A stretch of 64,000 nucleotides of DNA, from contig JAWQCY010000001.1 in NCBI GenBank assembly GCA_036321795.1, positions 372,001-436,000 of the forward strand, in the 5' to 3' direction. Numbering within the stretch: position 1 is the stretch's first letter; each line of letters begins with the position of its first letter. A program made the translations under genes and the position numbers. This document shows positions 9,490-19,800 of the stretch, piece after piece. The DNA comes from CAKVON01 sp902475665 (GTDB taxonomy: Bacteria > Actinomycetota > Coriobacteriia > Coriobacteriales > Atopobiaceae). The notes below the pieces were generated by a model. The model did no database searches, had not been told where the DNA came from, and saw nothing but the letters and a program-made list of their open reading frames with translations.

Positions 9490-9503
9490 TGCCGAGAAGT
9501 GCC
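9490..9503. repeat. 14-base intergenic motif, exact copy
   Basis: TGCCGAGAAGTGCC, 80 bases upstream of the YerC-like start and directly after a TA-rich TAGGGTAAAGT patch. Confidence 0.85.
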
Positions 9504-9582
9504 GTGCGCCCGCAGCCTGTCTACGCCCGCGACCGCGCACGCATGCCGACCGCGAACGCAACCCGTCCCGAGAGGGGGAGCC

Positions 9583-9921
9583 GTGACCAAGGACGACCTG
9601 CTGGACATGCCAGAGGTGGACATGCTGCTTCGGGCGATCTGCTCGCTCGAGAACCCCGACGAGGCCCGCGCCCTCATGCTCGACCTGGCGACCCCGCGCG
9701 AGATCGCGGACTTCGCCCAGCGCCTCGAGGTCGCGCGCCTGCTGTCCGCGGGCGAGTCCTACTTGGCGGTCTCCGCCCGCACTGGCGCCTCGTCGACCAC
9801 GGTCAGTCGCGTCTCGAAGTGCCTCAACGGTGCCGAGGGAGGCTATCGCATCGTTTTGGGACGCCTCGCCGACGCCGACGTCCCCGCCAACCCCGGCGCT
9901 GTCCCCGACGACGCCAATTAG
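9583..9921 (+). CDS. YerC/YecD-family TrpR-like regulator
   Basis: A 112-residue member of the YerC family (TrpR superfamily). It has the helix-turn-helix core LATPREIADFAQRLEVARLLSAGESYLAVSARTGASSTTVSRVSKCL, the hallmark of this family, followed by YRIVLGRL. Members are small DNA-binding proteins whose regulons are poorly known. In many Gram-positive genomes yerC lies beside helicase genes, and here addB follows 64 bases downstream. The GTG start at 9583 follows GAGGGGG. The Asp/Pro-rich tail is probably disordered. Confidence 0.85.
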   Translation: MTKDDLLDMPEVDMLLRAICSLENPDEARALMLDLATPREIADFAQRLEVARLLSAGESYLAVSARTGASSTTVSRVSKCLNGAEGGYRIVLGRLADADVPANPGAVPDDAN

Positions 9922-9985
9922 TGTCCGCGTCTCCCGCTACCATGGTTGAGGAAACTCCCATGGAAGCGACGACAAGGACCAATCC

Positions 9986-12900
9986 ATGTCACAAATCCAA
10001 AATGACGTGCGCCGCAGCGCCCTGACCGCCGACGCCGTACTCGACGAGCTCCGCGGTTCGTTGCTGCGTTGCGGTCGCGCGGTTCTGCTGGTGCCCTCGT
10101 TCACCGTGGCGCTCGATGCGCAGCGCGCGCTCGCGGCCCACGACGACCTTGCCGTTGGCATCACGGTCACGACGCCCGCGGCCTGGGCGGCGGGTCTGTG
10201 GGGTCGATACGGTGACGGCCGAGCGCTCGTCTCCGCGGCCGAGCGCCAGGTGCTTGCGCGTAGGACGGTCGACGATGCCCCGGACGACGTCCTGGGCCCC
10301 GCCGACCGCGGGCGTGGTACCGCTCGACTGGTCGCACGCCTCGCCTCGGAGGCCCTGTGTGCCCTGCCCGTCGCACGCACCGGCGAGCTTGACGAGGCGT
10401 CGCTGCCCGAGCTCACCGTGGGCGAGCTTGCCGCCATCCGCCTGGTCGCCTCCTACCAGGCGACGCTCGAGGACCGCTCTCGGGTGGAGCCCTGCGTCGC
10501 CATGCGCGACCTGCCCGGACGCATCCATGCGGCAGGCGGCCCCGCGTGCTCGGTGGTCCTGGCTGGCTTCGACGAGATGCCTCTCTCCCAGCGCCTGTTC
10601 GCGTGCGGCCTGGCCCGGACTGGTTGGTCCGTCACGTTCGCGTCGGATGCCGCCGCGGGTCCCGCGGGCGACAAGGCGCGCGCCCTGGCCAATGCCTTTG
10701 CCGGCGCCGATGGCGTCGCGATTCTTGACCTCTCCGCCCGACGGGAGGCCCAATCCGAATGTGACGCTGCAGGCGATATGGCTGACGGAGCCGCGGCTTC
10801 GTCGCGTGCCCCCGAGCTCGAGGTACTTCTCGACAGACTGTTCTGTCCCGACGCCGAGCCCGTCGCGGCAGGCGGTGCGGTCCGCATGCTGGAGCCCGCG
10901 GGCCCCTTGGCGGAGGCCGAGCTCGTGGCGCGCGAGGTCAGTGCCCTGGCGATGGGCGGGGCGAGGCGCGTGGTCGTGTGCACGTCCGACGTCCGCCGTG
11001 CGTGGCGCGAGCTCGCACCCAAGCTCGCCGCTCGTGGCGCTCGTGTGTCCGCGCAGCTCACCGTGCCCGTCCGTTCCACCGGTGCGGGCCGTTGCTTCCT
11101 GCTGTTTGCCGAGGGCGTCGCGCGCCTGGCCGAGCTCGACTGGCCCGAGCCCGAACAGGGCCCGTGGGGCGAGGTGCCGCGTCTGGGCGACATGGACTGG
11201 TGGCCCCCCACCGGGCTCGTCGACTTCCTTCTGAGCGACATCTCCGGCATCGAGCCCGAGGCCGCCTGGGCGCTCGACCGCAAGTGGCGCGGTGACCGCC
11301 TGCTCACGCCCGCTGCCGTGCTCGACGACCTGTCGCGTGTCTCGACGACCTCCGGCTGCGTGGCCGCCGCCCTTCGCGACTTGCTGCTGGGACGCATGGG
11401 CACTGCCGCGCAGAAGGTCTGGCGCGCCTACGCCGAGCGCCACCCGGGCGCCCGCGACCTCCATGCGGTCGAGACCGAGTCCGCGCTGGCTGCCATAACG
11501 GACGTCTGCCGTGCCATGGGTTGCGTTGGCGTCACCTGCTCTCGCGCCAAGAACGCCCGCGAGGACGCGTTGCCCCTGAGCAAGATCGTGAAGCTCGCGA
11601 GCGACACGCTCGAGCTTGTGAGCGTGGGCACCCATCCGGTCCTCGAGCCTGCGACCCATGGGCCCGAGCCCGTGCTCGAGGTTGCCATCGCCAGTCCCTC
11701 CGACGTCTCCCGGATGCCCGCCGCCTCGGCCGACGCGCTGGTAATGATGGGTCTCGACACCGTCGGCTCACCCGTCTCGTGCGACGAGGGGGCATATGCC
11801 CTTCTCGCCAGCAAGGTCGGCTGCGCCCCCCTGGCCGAGCCGCTGGAGCGCGTGCGCGCCACCATGCGCGCCTGCGTCGCCGTGCCGACGACGACGCTTC
11901 TGCTGGAGCGCCCGCTCGCCGACTCCGACTCCAAGCCGACGTATCCCGCCGTCATGCTGACCGAGCTTCTCGAGGCATACGGATACCACGGACGGCGCGG
12001 CGAGACGATGCCCCTCGGTGTTGCGAGCGCCGGTGAGGACCGCCTGGGCGAGAACATCTCGGCCTCGGGCAACCCCGACCGCCGCGTCGGCTCCTGCGAC
12101 CCGTCCGTGGCAGGTCGCATCGACGCCGACCTGCGCGGCCTCGTGGTGGTCCCGCGCAACGGCTCGCCCGTCACGTCCGACCTTCGCCCGACGCTTTCCG
12201 CCTCGCAGATCGAGTCCTACCTCGAGTGCCCGTACAAGTGGTTCTCCCTGCGCAGGCTTGGCCTCGATGGCATCGACGCCGGTTTCTCCAATCTCGAGAA
12301 GGGCTCGTTCGTGCACCGCGTCCTGGAGGTCACGCACCGTGCGATGCTGCGCGAGGCGGCGGGCCTCCCCGCGTTCGGGGCACCCGCCGAGGCCTTCTGC
12401 GACCCGCGTGCGCGCCTGGCGCGCTCGCGCGTGAACGCGGCCACGCTCGCACGTGCGACCGAGCTGCTCGACTCCGAGTTCGACGCGCACCTGGCGCACC
12501 AGCGCATGAGGGCCCACAAGCGTTCCGACCAGGCGCTCGTTCCGCACGTGCCCTCACAGGACAAGCAACTCGAGCGACTGCGCGACGACCTTCGCTCGAC
12601 GCTCGAGTTCGAGATGACGATTCTGGAGGGCTTCGAGCCAAGGTACTTCGAGATGCGCTTTGGCGGGTCGTCGGGCATCGCCGTCGACTATGCCGGCGCC
12701 GACTTCGTCGGCAGCATCGACCGCATCGACGTGGACGCGGCGGGCCACGCCATCATCATCGACTACAAGCACAAGTCGCGCCTGTTCAACGACTACGCGC
12801 TGGCGGACGGCGACGGCCTGGTGCCGGGCAAGCTGCCGCGCCACGTGCAGGCGCTCATCTACGCGCAGGTCGTGAGGAAGCATCTCGACAAGATGGGGCT

Positions 12901-13189
12901 TACGGCGGCAGGTGCCGTCTATTTGGGCACCGCGGGGACCCACGAGCTGTCGGGAGCCGTGCCTGACAGCATGATCGACCGTGTCTGGGGCCGTCCCCTG
13001 GGCTCGCGCGCCGCCCGCGTGACTGCCGGGCTCACCGTCTCGGAGTTCACCGAGCTGCTCGACAAGACCGAGGAAATGATTGCCGAGGCCATCGCTCGCA
13101 TGGCGGCGGGTGACGTCGAGGCACGTCCCGTCGACGCCGCCGCATGCTCGTGGTGCCCGGTCGCAAACTGCGAGAGGAGGCTGGGCTAG
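9986..13189 (+). CDS. addB: AddB-like subunit of ATP-dependent helicase/nuclease (PD-(D/E)XK family)
   Basis: A 1067-residue AddB-type protein, the partner of AddA in resecting double-strand breaks for RecA loading. The C-terminal nuclease domain (about 730-1067) contains LSASQIESYLECPYKWFSLRRLG, FVGSIDRIDVD, IIDYKHKS (catalytic Asp and Lys) and a final CSWCPVANCERRLG. The Cys in ECPYKW plus the three C-terminal Cys form the iron-sulfur staple of AddB. The N-terminal helicase-like part is divergent and I see no clear Walker A. The stop at 13187-13189 touches the addA ATG, so the two are coupled. The coding region contains GGTACTTCTCGACA (10822-10835), close to the intergenic motif. Confidence 0.85.
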   Translation: MSQIQNDVRRSALTADAVLDELRGSLLRCGRAVLLVPSFTVALDAQRALAAHDDLAVGITVTTPAAWAAGLWGRYGDGRALVSAAERQVLARRTVDDAPDDVLGPADRGRGTARLVARLASEALCALPVARTGELDEASLPELTVGELAAIRLVASYQATLEDRSRVEPCVAMRDLPGRIHAAGGPACSVVLAGFDEMPLSQRLFACGLARTGWSVTFASDAAAGPAGDKARALANAFAGADGVAILDLSARREAQSECDAAGDMADGAAASSRAPELEVLLDRLFCPDAEPVAAGGAVRMLEPAGPLAEAELVAREVSALAMGGARRVVVCTSDVRRAWRELAPKLAARGARVSAQLTVPVRSTGAGRCFLLFAEGVARLAELDWPEPEQGPWGEVPRLGDMDWWPPTGLVDFLLSDISGIEPEAAWALDRKWRGDRLLTPAAVLDDLSRVSTTSGCVAAALRDLLLGRMGTAAQKVWRAYAERHPGARDLHAVETESALAAITDVCRAMGCVGVTCSRAKNAREDALPLSKIVKLASDTLELVSVGTHPVLEPATHGPEPVLEVAIASPSDVSRMPAASADALVMMGLDTVGSPVSCDEGAYALLASKVGCAPLAEPLERVRATMRACVAVPTTTLLLERPLADSDSKPTYPAVMLTELLEAYGYHGRRGETMPLGVASAGEDRLGENISASGNPDRRVGSCDPSVAGRIDADLRGLVVVPRNGSPVTSDLRPTLSASQIESYLECPYKWFSLRRLGLDGIDAGFSNLEKGSFVHRVLEVTHRAMLREAAGLPAFGAPAEAFCDPRARLARSRVNAATLARATELLDSEFDAHLAHQRMRAHKRSDQALVPHVPSQDKQLERLRDDLRSTLEFEMTILEGFEPRYFEMRFGGSSGIAVDYAGADFVGSIDRIDVDAAGHAIIIDYKHKSRLFNDYALADGDGLVPGKLPRHVQALIYAQVVRKHLDKMGLTAAGAVYLGTAGTHELSGAVPDSMIDRVWGRPLGSRAARVTAGLTVSEFTELLDKTEEMIAEAIARMAAGDVEARPVDAAACSWCPVANCERRLG

Positions 13190-16100
13190 ATGGACTTCTC
13201 CCAGTTCAAGCCAGGACAGAGGCAGACGGTGACGACGCTCGACCGACCGCTCTTCGTGGCGGCAGGCGCCGGCTCCGGCAAGACCTTCACACTCACCCAG
13301 CGCGTGGTGTGGGCCCTGACGCCTGGCTCGGGCGAGGGCGGCAGGCCCTATCTCGACAGCCTCGACCAGGCACTTATCATCACCTTCACCAACGCCGCCG
13401 CGCTCGAGATCAAGGAGCGCGTACGTGGCGCCCTCAGGAGCCAGGGGCTTACCGAGGCTGCCCTGCAGGTGGACTCCGCCTGGATCTCCACCATCCATGG
13501 CATGTGCTCGCGCATCCTGCACGACCATGCGCTCGACCTTGGCCTCGACCCCGAGTTCAAGCTCGTCGCCGACGTGCTCGCCGCCGAGATGATGGAGACC
13601 GCCACCGAGTGCGCCATCCGTGACCTACAGGACGACCAGGACGTGCGCCGCCTGCTTGCCGCACACCCCGCTCGTGGGGGCGCGTCCGGCGGGGGCGACT
13701 CGGCGTCGAGCGCCGCCGGCATGGCACAGGCCTTGGCTGGCGCCGCGCTCGCGTGCCCGGGTGGCTTCGACTCGCTCGTGTGGGTCGGCAGGCAGCCAGA
13801 CGTGACGTCGCTGGTCAACAGCCTCAAGATCTCATACGAGGCACTGCATGCCACCCGTGCGAGCAAGGTCGAGGCTGGCGAGGAGCTCGCGGGCTGGATC
13901 AACGACATCGACTTGTGGCTTGCCAGCGTCGCGCCGGCCAGCCGCGACGCCGCCGCACTGACCGACCTTCTGAGTGGGATCGGCCGCCCCAACGGCAACA
14001 AGTGGAGGCGTGCGGAGCAGAGGGATCTGTGTCGCGAGGCCACCGCCTGCTGGGCGGAGGTCAGCTGCGAGGCCGCCCTGGCGACAGAGCACGAGCTGCG
14101 CGAGCCGCTGACCAAGCTGGCGCGCAGGATCGTCGAGCACTATGACGAGGCCAAGGCCAAGGAGGGCGCCCTCGACAACGACGACCTCATGCTCAAGACC
14201 TTCGAGGCGTTCGAGGCCCATCCCGAGATCGCGCGCGAATATGCCGAGAAGTTCCGCCTGGTGATGGTCGACGAGTTCCAGGACACCAGCGAGCAGCAGG
14301 TCAAGATGATCAAGATGCTCTCGGGCCCCGATGCATGCCACCTGACCACGGTGGGCGATGCCCAGCAGTCCATCTACCGCTTCCGTGGCGCCGACGTGTC
14401 GGTCTTCCGCCGTCGTGGCGCCGACATGCCGGACGAGCTCAAGCCGACCATGGCGGACAACTTCCGCAGCCACGACGACGTCCTGCGCCTGGTCGCGCGC
14501 GTCTGCGGCGCCCAGGGCATGATCCCCGACTTCATGGACCTGGCCGCGGGCCGCGACGAGTCCAAGGTCAAGTATGCGGCGGCCGACGAGCCCCGTGTCT
14601 TCGTCGAGCTCGCGCGCGCGTTCAAGGACGGCAGGCGTTGCGTCGGCAGCGACTGCCGCTCGAGGGTCGCCGCCGAGCAGGTCGCCGACCGCCTGGCATG
14701 GCTCGCCAACGAGAAGGGCGTGCGCCCCGGCGACATGGCGCTGCTTCTGGGTCGCATGAAGAACACCGCCATGTACGTGGACGCCCTTCGCGACCGTGGG
14801 GTGGGTTGCGTGGTCACGGGAGGCTCGACCTTCTCGAGTGCCCCCGAGGTCCGGACCATGTCCCTGCTGCTGACCTCGCTCGCCAACCCACATGACACCG
14901 GCGCCCTGTTCCAGGTGCTGGCCTCGCCCATGTTCGGGCTCGATGCCAACGACCTGGTGCTTCTCGGCTCGCGCAAGCAGGACACGCTCGATGCCCCCTG
15001 CAAGCGCCCGATCGAGCGTGGCATGCTCGACCGCGAGCTGTACGGTGGCCACGAGCCCAGCGTGCGCCTGTCGCGGGCGTTCGAGGTCATGTCCCGTGCG
15101 TGGTCGAGCATGGGCGGCCGCCCATGCGCCGACGTTCTTCTGGACGTGGCCCGCGAGAGCGGTTGGCTTGCGCGTCTGGAGGCGGCCGGTCCCGAGGGGC
15201 AGGCGCGTGCCGCGAACGTGCTCGCCGCGGTGCGCCACGTCCGCGAGCTGTGCGAGGACCTGAGCCTGGGCGTGGCGCGTGCCGCGACCGAGTTCGCCCT
15301 GTGGCTGGACGTGGCCAAGGCCGCGCCCGCCTCGCTCATGGGCGGCGACGCGAACGTCGTGCGCGTCATGACGGTGCATGCGTCGAAGGGTCTGGAGTTT
15401 CCCGTGGTCGCCGTCGCGGAGTGCATGGGCGACCCCGCGGTTCCCGCCTCGAAGAAGAGCTGTCTCACGGTCGCGGACGGCGACCGCGTCCTTGCCTCGC
15501 TGCGCTCGAAGGACTTCTCGACCGCCAAGGACATGGTCGTTCCCGACGAGGTCAACGAGGGCTCGTCGCTCGTCGACTGGCGCCTGTACCTCGAGGAACG
15601 CGACAACGCCGAGGAGGCTGCCGAGAAGGTCCGCCTGCTCTACGTCGCCCTCACGCGCGCTCGCGAGGCGCTCGTGGTGAGCTTCTCGACCCAGGTCGAG
15701 AAGAACGGCCTGTCGCCCGTCCTGGCGGGACAGGTCTACCGCGCCCTCTTTGGGGACGAGGTGGTCGAGGCGGGCTTGTCCGAGTTCGACTACGGCGGCT
15801 CGCGCCCCGGGGTCGTGCGCTGCCTCGAGCTCCAGCCGTCGGTCGACGAGGCCACGGGCGAGAAGGTCGTCGAGGTCGAGGCCGCGGGCTCGATGGACGT
15901 CACGCGGCTTGCCGCCGCGTCCCAAGACCGGGACGGCCAGGCACCCGCGCCGTCCTTCTCGCTATACGAGTCTCGCGACCCCGAGCTTGGCCCTGCCCGC
16001 CCGGCACGGGCGCGTACCGGCGTCTACAGCTACTCCGCGGTGATGGCCACGGCCAACGGCGAGGCCGTCCCGGACGACCTGCCGGCGACCACGTCGTTCA

Positions 16101-16708
16101 GCGCCGCCGTGGGCGACTTGGGCCGTGCGGGCGACCAGGAGGTCCTGCGGGCCGCCGCGCACGCCGACAACCCCGACGACGACCAACCCCGCGCCACCAG
16201 CCTGGGATCGGCGTTCCACGAGCTGGCGCAGCTCATGGCCGAGACGGGCTCCTATCCCGACGAGGCGATCGTGGGCAACGTCGCCCGCGCGTGGGGATGC
16301 TCGCGCGCACAGCGCGAGCGGCTGGACGTCGCCCTGCGTCGCTGGTGGGGCTCGGACGTCCGTGCCGAGGCCATTGCGCACGACGTCGTGGTGCCCGAGG
16401 CGCCGTTCTTCTGCGAGCGTCCCGCCCAGCTGGGGGAGTACGTCGACGGTGCGATCGACCTTCTGTGCTACGACCGCGGCTCCGACCGAGCCTTGGTGGT
16501 CGACTACAAGACCGGTGACGCCGACCGCGACGCGGACTCGCTGCGCCGCGCGCACGAGCTGCAGGCGCGCATGTACGCGGACGTCCTTCTTGGCAGGGGC
16601 AGCAGTCACGTGGAGTGTGCCTTCGTGTGCGTCGAGCGCGACGACGGCCACGGCGGGCCTGTGGTTGTTAGGTATGCGTTCGATGAAGCCCCAGGAAGCA
16701 AGAACTAG
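13190..16708 (+). CDS. addA: AddA: UvrD-type helicase/nuclease subunit
   Basis: A 1172-residue helicase-nuclease. Superfamily 1 motifs are in order: Walker A FVAAGAGSGKTFTLTQRV (residues about 22-40), motif Ia IITFTNAAALEIKERVR, Walker B VMVDEFQDTSEQQ, motif III GDAQQSIYRFRGAD, motif V VMTVHASKGLEFPVV and motif VI LLYVALTRAREALVV. A C-terminal RecB-like nuclease domain has EYVDGAIDLL and VVDYKTGD. With AddB it would form the heterodimer that processes DNA ends for recombination. It directly abuts addB. Confidence 0.95.
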   Translation: MDFSQFKPGQRQTVTTLDRPLFVAAGAGSGKTFTLTQRVVWALTPGSGEGGRPYLDSLDQALIITFTNAAALEIKERVRGALRSQGLTEAALQVDSAWISTIHGMCSRILHDHALDLGLDPEFKLVADVLAAEMMETATECAIRDLQDDQDVRRLLAAHPARGGASGGGDSASSAAGMAQALAGAALACPGGFDSLVWVGRQPDVTSLVNSLKISYEALHATRASKVEAGEELAGWINDIDLWLASVAPASRDAAALTDLLSGIGRPNGNKWRRAEQRDLCREATACWAEVSCEAALATEHELREPLTKLARRIVEHYDEAKAKEGALDNDDLMLKTFEAFEAHPEIAREYAEKFRLVMVDEFQDTSEQQVKMIKMLSGPDACHLTTVGDAQQSIYRFRGADVSVFRRRGADMPDELKPTMADNFRSHDDVLRLVARVCGAQGMIPDFMDLAAGRDESKVKYAAADEPRVFVELARAFKDGRRCVGSDCRSRVAAEQVADRLAWLANEKGVRPGDMALLLGRMKNTAMYVDALRDRGVGCVVTGGSTFSSAPEVRTMSLLLTSLANPHDTGALFQVLASPMFGLDANDLVLLGSRKQDTLDAPCKRPIERGMLDRELYGGHEPSVRLSRAFEVMSRAWSSMGGRPCADVLLDVARESGWLARLEAAGPEGQARAANVLAAVRHVRELCEDLSLGVARAATEFALWLDVAKAAPASLMGGDANVVRVMTVHASKGLEFPVVAVAECMGDPAVPASKKSCLTVADGDRVLASLRSKDFSTAKDMVVPDEVNEGSSLVDWRLYLEERDNAEEAAEKVRLLYVALTRAREALVVSFSTQVEKNGLSPVLAGQVYRALFGDEVVEAGLSEFDYGGSRPGVVRCLELQPSVDEATGEKVVEVEAAGSMDVTRLAAASQDRDGQAPAPSFSLYESRDPELGPARPARARTGVYSYSAVMATANGEAVPDDLPATTSFSAAVGDLGRAGDQEVLRAAAHADNPDDDQPRATSLGSAFHELAQLMAETGSYPDEAIVGNVARAWGCSRAQRERLDVALRRWWGSDVRAEAIAHDVVVPEAPFFCERPAQLGEYVDGAIDLLCYDRGSDRALVVDYKTGDADRDADSLRRAHELQARMYADVLLGRGSSHVECAFVCVERDDGHGGPVVVRYAFDEAPGSKN

Positions 16709-16745
16709 CGTTCTATTTTTGTTCGTGCCATGAGCTATTCTCGGT

Positions 16746-16769
16746 ATGCGCCCCTGCGAAGGGGCGCAT
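16746..16769 (+). terminator. Hairpin between addA and dnaE
   Basis: ATGCGCCCC (16746-16754) pairs with GGGGCGCAT (16761-16769) around a TGCGAA loop. There is no T run, so it may be a weak terminator for addA or a 5'-leader hairpin of dnaE. Confidence 0.4.
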
Positions 16770-16801
16770 GACATACGGCAATCGAAGGGATTTCCAAACA
16801 C

Positions 16802-19800
16802 ATGGCGTTCGTCCACCTGCACAACCACTCGGACTTCTCGATCCTGGATGCCGCCACGCGCATCCCGGACATGGTCAAGAAGGCCGTCGACGAGGGCATG
16901 CCCGCCATCGCCCTGACCGACCATGGCTACATGTTCGGCATCCCCAACTTCGACCTCGAGTGCCGCAACTACAACGACGATTGCGCGGATGCCAAGCAGT
17001 GGAGGCATGACCGCGAGTGCTACCAGAAGGGCTGGGAGCTCGAGGAGCCCGAGCCCGACGCGCCCGACGCGCCCGTCCACCAGCGCGCCCACGCCCAGTG
17101 GGAGCGTGATGTGGCCGCCTGGGAGGCGAGCCACGACCTGGCCGCGCTCGACGCGACCAAGCCCGCGCCGCTGATCAAGCCCATCTTCGGCTGCGAGGCA
17201 TACTTCATCACCGACGAGTACCACGAGAAGAAGTCCCCGCAGCTCAGGTTCCACCTGATCCTTCTTGCCAAGAACGAGCGCGGCTACGTCAACCTCATGA
17301 AGATGATGTCCAAGGCCGCCAACGAGGAGTTCTACTACCGCCCACGCACCACGCTGGACATGCTGCGCGAGTATCACGAGGGCATCATCTGCCAGAGCGC
17401 CTGTGTCCAGGGCATCATCCCCTGGAACATCCGCAACGGCAACTTCGACGAGGCCGAGCGCTGGGCCCTCACCTTCAAGGAGATCTTCGGGGACGACTTC
17501 TACATCGAGATCCAGGACCATGGCCTGCAGCCGCCCGAGTGGAACGGCTGGTCGGACCGCACGCTGTCCGAGTACCTGGTCAAGCTCGCGAAGAAGCTCG
17601 ACATCAAGGTCGTTGCCACAAACGACGTCCACTACCTCACGCGCGAGGACGCCCAGGTGCAGGACGTCCTCAGCTGCATCGGCACCGCGTCTCACATCGA
17701 CGACGAGAACCGCAAGAAGATGACGGGCACCGAGTTCTACCTCAAGACCGAGGACGAGATGCGCCAGATCTTCGACTGGTGCCCGGAGGCATGCGACAAC
17801 ACGCTCGAGATCGCGCGCAAGTGCGACTTCGAGCTCGACTGGTCGAGCATGTTCCTGCCCAAGTTCCCTGGCCTGGAGGAGGGGGAGACCTCCGAGGAGC
17901 GCTTCCACAAGGAGTGCGAGAAGGGCCTCGCGCAGCACTACGGACCCGACTGGAAGAACGTCGTCATCAACGGCATCAACGTCGAGGAGCGCTTTGAGTA
18001 CGAGTACGACATCATCTGCACCAAGGGATTCGCGGACTACTTCCTGATCGTCCAGGAGTACGTCATGTGGGCAAAGCGGAACGGCATCGGCGTCGGCCCG
18101 GGCCGTGGCTCGGCGGCGGGCGCGATCGTCGCCTACGCGATGAACATCACCGCCTTCGACCCGCTCGAGAACGGCCTGATGTTCGAGAGGTTCCTGTCCC
18201 CGCAGCGCACCGAGATGCCCGATATCGATATGGACTTCGACGATGAGCGTCGCCTCGAGGTCGTGCAGCACGTCCGCGAGCTGTACGGTCCCGAGCGCGT
18301 CTGCCACGTCATCACCTATTCGACCATCAAGGCCAAGCAGGCCATCAACGACGCCAACCGCGTCCTGGGCTTCCCCGTCTACATGGGCCAGAAGCTCTCG
18401 AAGATGGTCTCGAGCGATCCCAAGGTCAAGCTCAAGTGCGTTCTGGAGAAGACCCCTGGCAAGGAGGACTGGTTCAGCCAGGACTTTGCCGACGAGTACC
18501 GCAAGGACCCCGACGCCCGCCGCGTCATCGACGCGGCCCTCTCGATCGAGGGCCTCACGCGAGGCGAGGGCGTCCACGCCTGCGCCGTCCTCATCGCCCC
18601 GACCCCCGTCAACGACCATGTGCCGACCAAGCTCGACACCAAGGGCGGAGTCGAGATCACCCAGTACGAGGGTCACTCGGTCGCGGACATGGGCCTGCTG
18701 AAGATGGACTTCCTGGGCCTGCGAACGCTCACGGTCATCTCGAAGGCGCTGGCCAACATCCGTGCGAGCCATCCCACGCCCGCCGACATCGAGGCCATGC
18801 CCGAGAACGTGAGGCGCACCATCAAGCCTGGCGCCACCTGCGTGGACATCGACGTAGACAAGATCCCGTTCGACGACCCCAAGATCTACGAGCTCATGGG
18901 CAGCGGACGCACCGCCGGCGTCTTCCAGGTCGAGTCCGGCGGCATGACGGCGACCATCAAGAACATGCAGCCCAAGGAGTACCGCCAGGTCGTCGCACTT
19001 ATCGCCCTGTACCGCCCCGGTCCCCTGGGCGCGGGCATGGTCACCAGCTACATCAACCGCATGAACGGCAAGGAGCCCATCGTCTTCTACGACGACAGGC
19101 TCTCCGAGATCCTGGACGAGACGTACGGCACGATCGTCTACCAGGAGCAGGTCATGCAGATCTCCGTCAAGATGTCGAACTTCTCGGCAGGAGAGTCTGA
19201 CAGCCGCATCCGAAAGCCGGTCGCGAAGAAGAAGATCAAGCTGTTGACCTCGACGGTGTTCCACTGGGACAACGGCAAGGACGAGACGACCTACGACCAC
19301 TGGATGAACGGTGCCGTCGACAACGGCTACAAGCGCGAGACCGCCCAGCGCATCTGGGACGACGTCCTCGAGTTCGCCTCGTACGCGTTCAACAAGTCGC
19401 ACTCTGCCGGCTACGCCATCCTCGTCATGCAGACGGCCTGGCTGAAGGCCTACTTCCCGCGCGAGTACATGGCGTCGGTCCTCACGTCCTACATGGGCAA
19501 GACCGAGAAGATCGTCCACTACGTCAGCTCGTGCCGGCACGAGGGAATCCAGATCCTGCCGCCTGACGTCAACGAGTCCGGACGCGACTTCACCGCAACC
19601 AAGGACGGCGTGCGCTTTGGCTTCGCCGGCATCCGTGGGGTGGGCGAGGGCGCGGCCGACTGCATCATCGCCGAGCGCGAGCGTGGCGGCGCCTTTAGGG
19701 ACCTGTACGACTTCGTCGACCGCGTCGATTCGTCGCAGGCCAACCGTCGAGTGGTCGAGGCCCTGGTCAAGGCCGGCGCCTTCGACTCGACCGGCTACAC

